This document shows positions 51,424 to 51,478 of a stretch of DNA of 51,478 nt, one piece after another. The first letter of the stretch is position 1. Every line of letters begins with the position of its first letter. Where the stretch lies: assembly GCA_963575675.1 (NCBI GenBank), contig CAUYUA010000166.1, positions 1 through 51,478 of the forward strand, in the 5' to 3' direction. Under the pieces are notes generated by a model. That model worked only from the letters and a program-made list of their open reading frames with translations, searched no databases and was not told the DNA's origin. The position numbers were made by a program, and so were the translations under genes. The stretch is from CAUYUA01 sp963575675. Lineage in GTDB: Bacteria; Pseudomonadota; Alphaproteobacteria; Azospirillales; Azospirillaceae.

Positions 51424-51478
51424 GGCTGGACGGATCAAGATCATCAAGGCGGGCTCCAAGACGCTGGTGCTCGCCACG
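51424..51478 (+). repeat. Inverted copy of part of the alpA-like gene
   Basis: These last 55 bases are identical, in opposite orientation, to 49363-49417. Read on plus they encode GRIKIIKAGSKTLVLAT, preceded by the different sequence LSADERAAAVMA. The copy runs off the window, so its full extent is unknown. Confidence 0.9.

Overview
The window looks like chromosomal DNA of an alphaproteobacterium, most likely of the broad Rhodospirillales kind. The pointers are the linked block priA / fructose-6-phosphate aldolase / DUF484, a polyprenyl diphosphate synthase divergent from a TrmN6-like methyltransferase, an alphaproteobacterial Fur, an MltA lipoprotein, and many c-di-GMP and chemotaxis proteins. 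No rRNA or diagnostic marker is present, so the assignment is an inference from gene content.

Layout. 1-500: broken 5' piece of alanine dehydrogenase joined through a G-rich tract to the 3' piece of glucokinase. 778-7710 (minus): a large unknown protein, a REC-GGDEF diguanylate cyclase and a CHASE-PAS hybrid histidine kinase with two REC domains and Hpt. 8580-12340 (plus): a chemoreceptor with a CheR-type tail and a putative K+ channel. 12615-20683: fur and a small partner lie behind a WD40-caspase gene and a glycine-zipper lipoprotein gene (minus), divergent from an OmpA-like gene and a second caspase gene with DUF4384 (plus). 21101-25078 (minus): pstA-pstB-phoU-phoB without pstC or pstS. 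25723-28410 (plus): an AT-rich REC-STAS gene, apparent remnants of a sensor kinase, and a REC-HD-GYP phosphodiesterase. 28494-33652: aldose epimerase, TrmN6-like methyltransferase, polyprenyl diphosphate synthase, two identical tRNA-Val(GAC), and a GNAT protein. 34012-36760: poorly recognised small genes and hairpins. 37074-45129: mltA, GNAT, polysaccharide deacetylase, priA, fsa, DUF484.

A tRNA-Arg(CCG) at 45298-45374 marks the border of an accessory region reaching the window end. It holds a TOPRIM-DUF927 primase/helicase with small coupled genes, an AlpA-type regulator whose 5' end is present in three 150-bp tandem units, a RepB-primase-like fragment, a VapD-type gene pair and strong palindromes. 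No integrase gene lies inside the window.

Two patterns cut across genes. First, each of the six protein-gene convergent junctions left of the tRNA-Arg carries a member of one of two palindromic repeat families, and I saw none elsewhere. Second, short perfect or near-perfect tandem duplications (14-27 bp, plus 75-, 114- and 150-bp cases) are common in both genes and spacers. The best candidate for an undescribed system is the divergent double-caspase envelope locus at 13308-20683; the most unusual regulatory structure is the triplicated alpA leader at 49523-49930.
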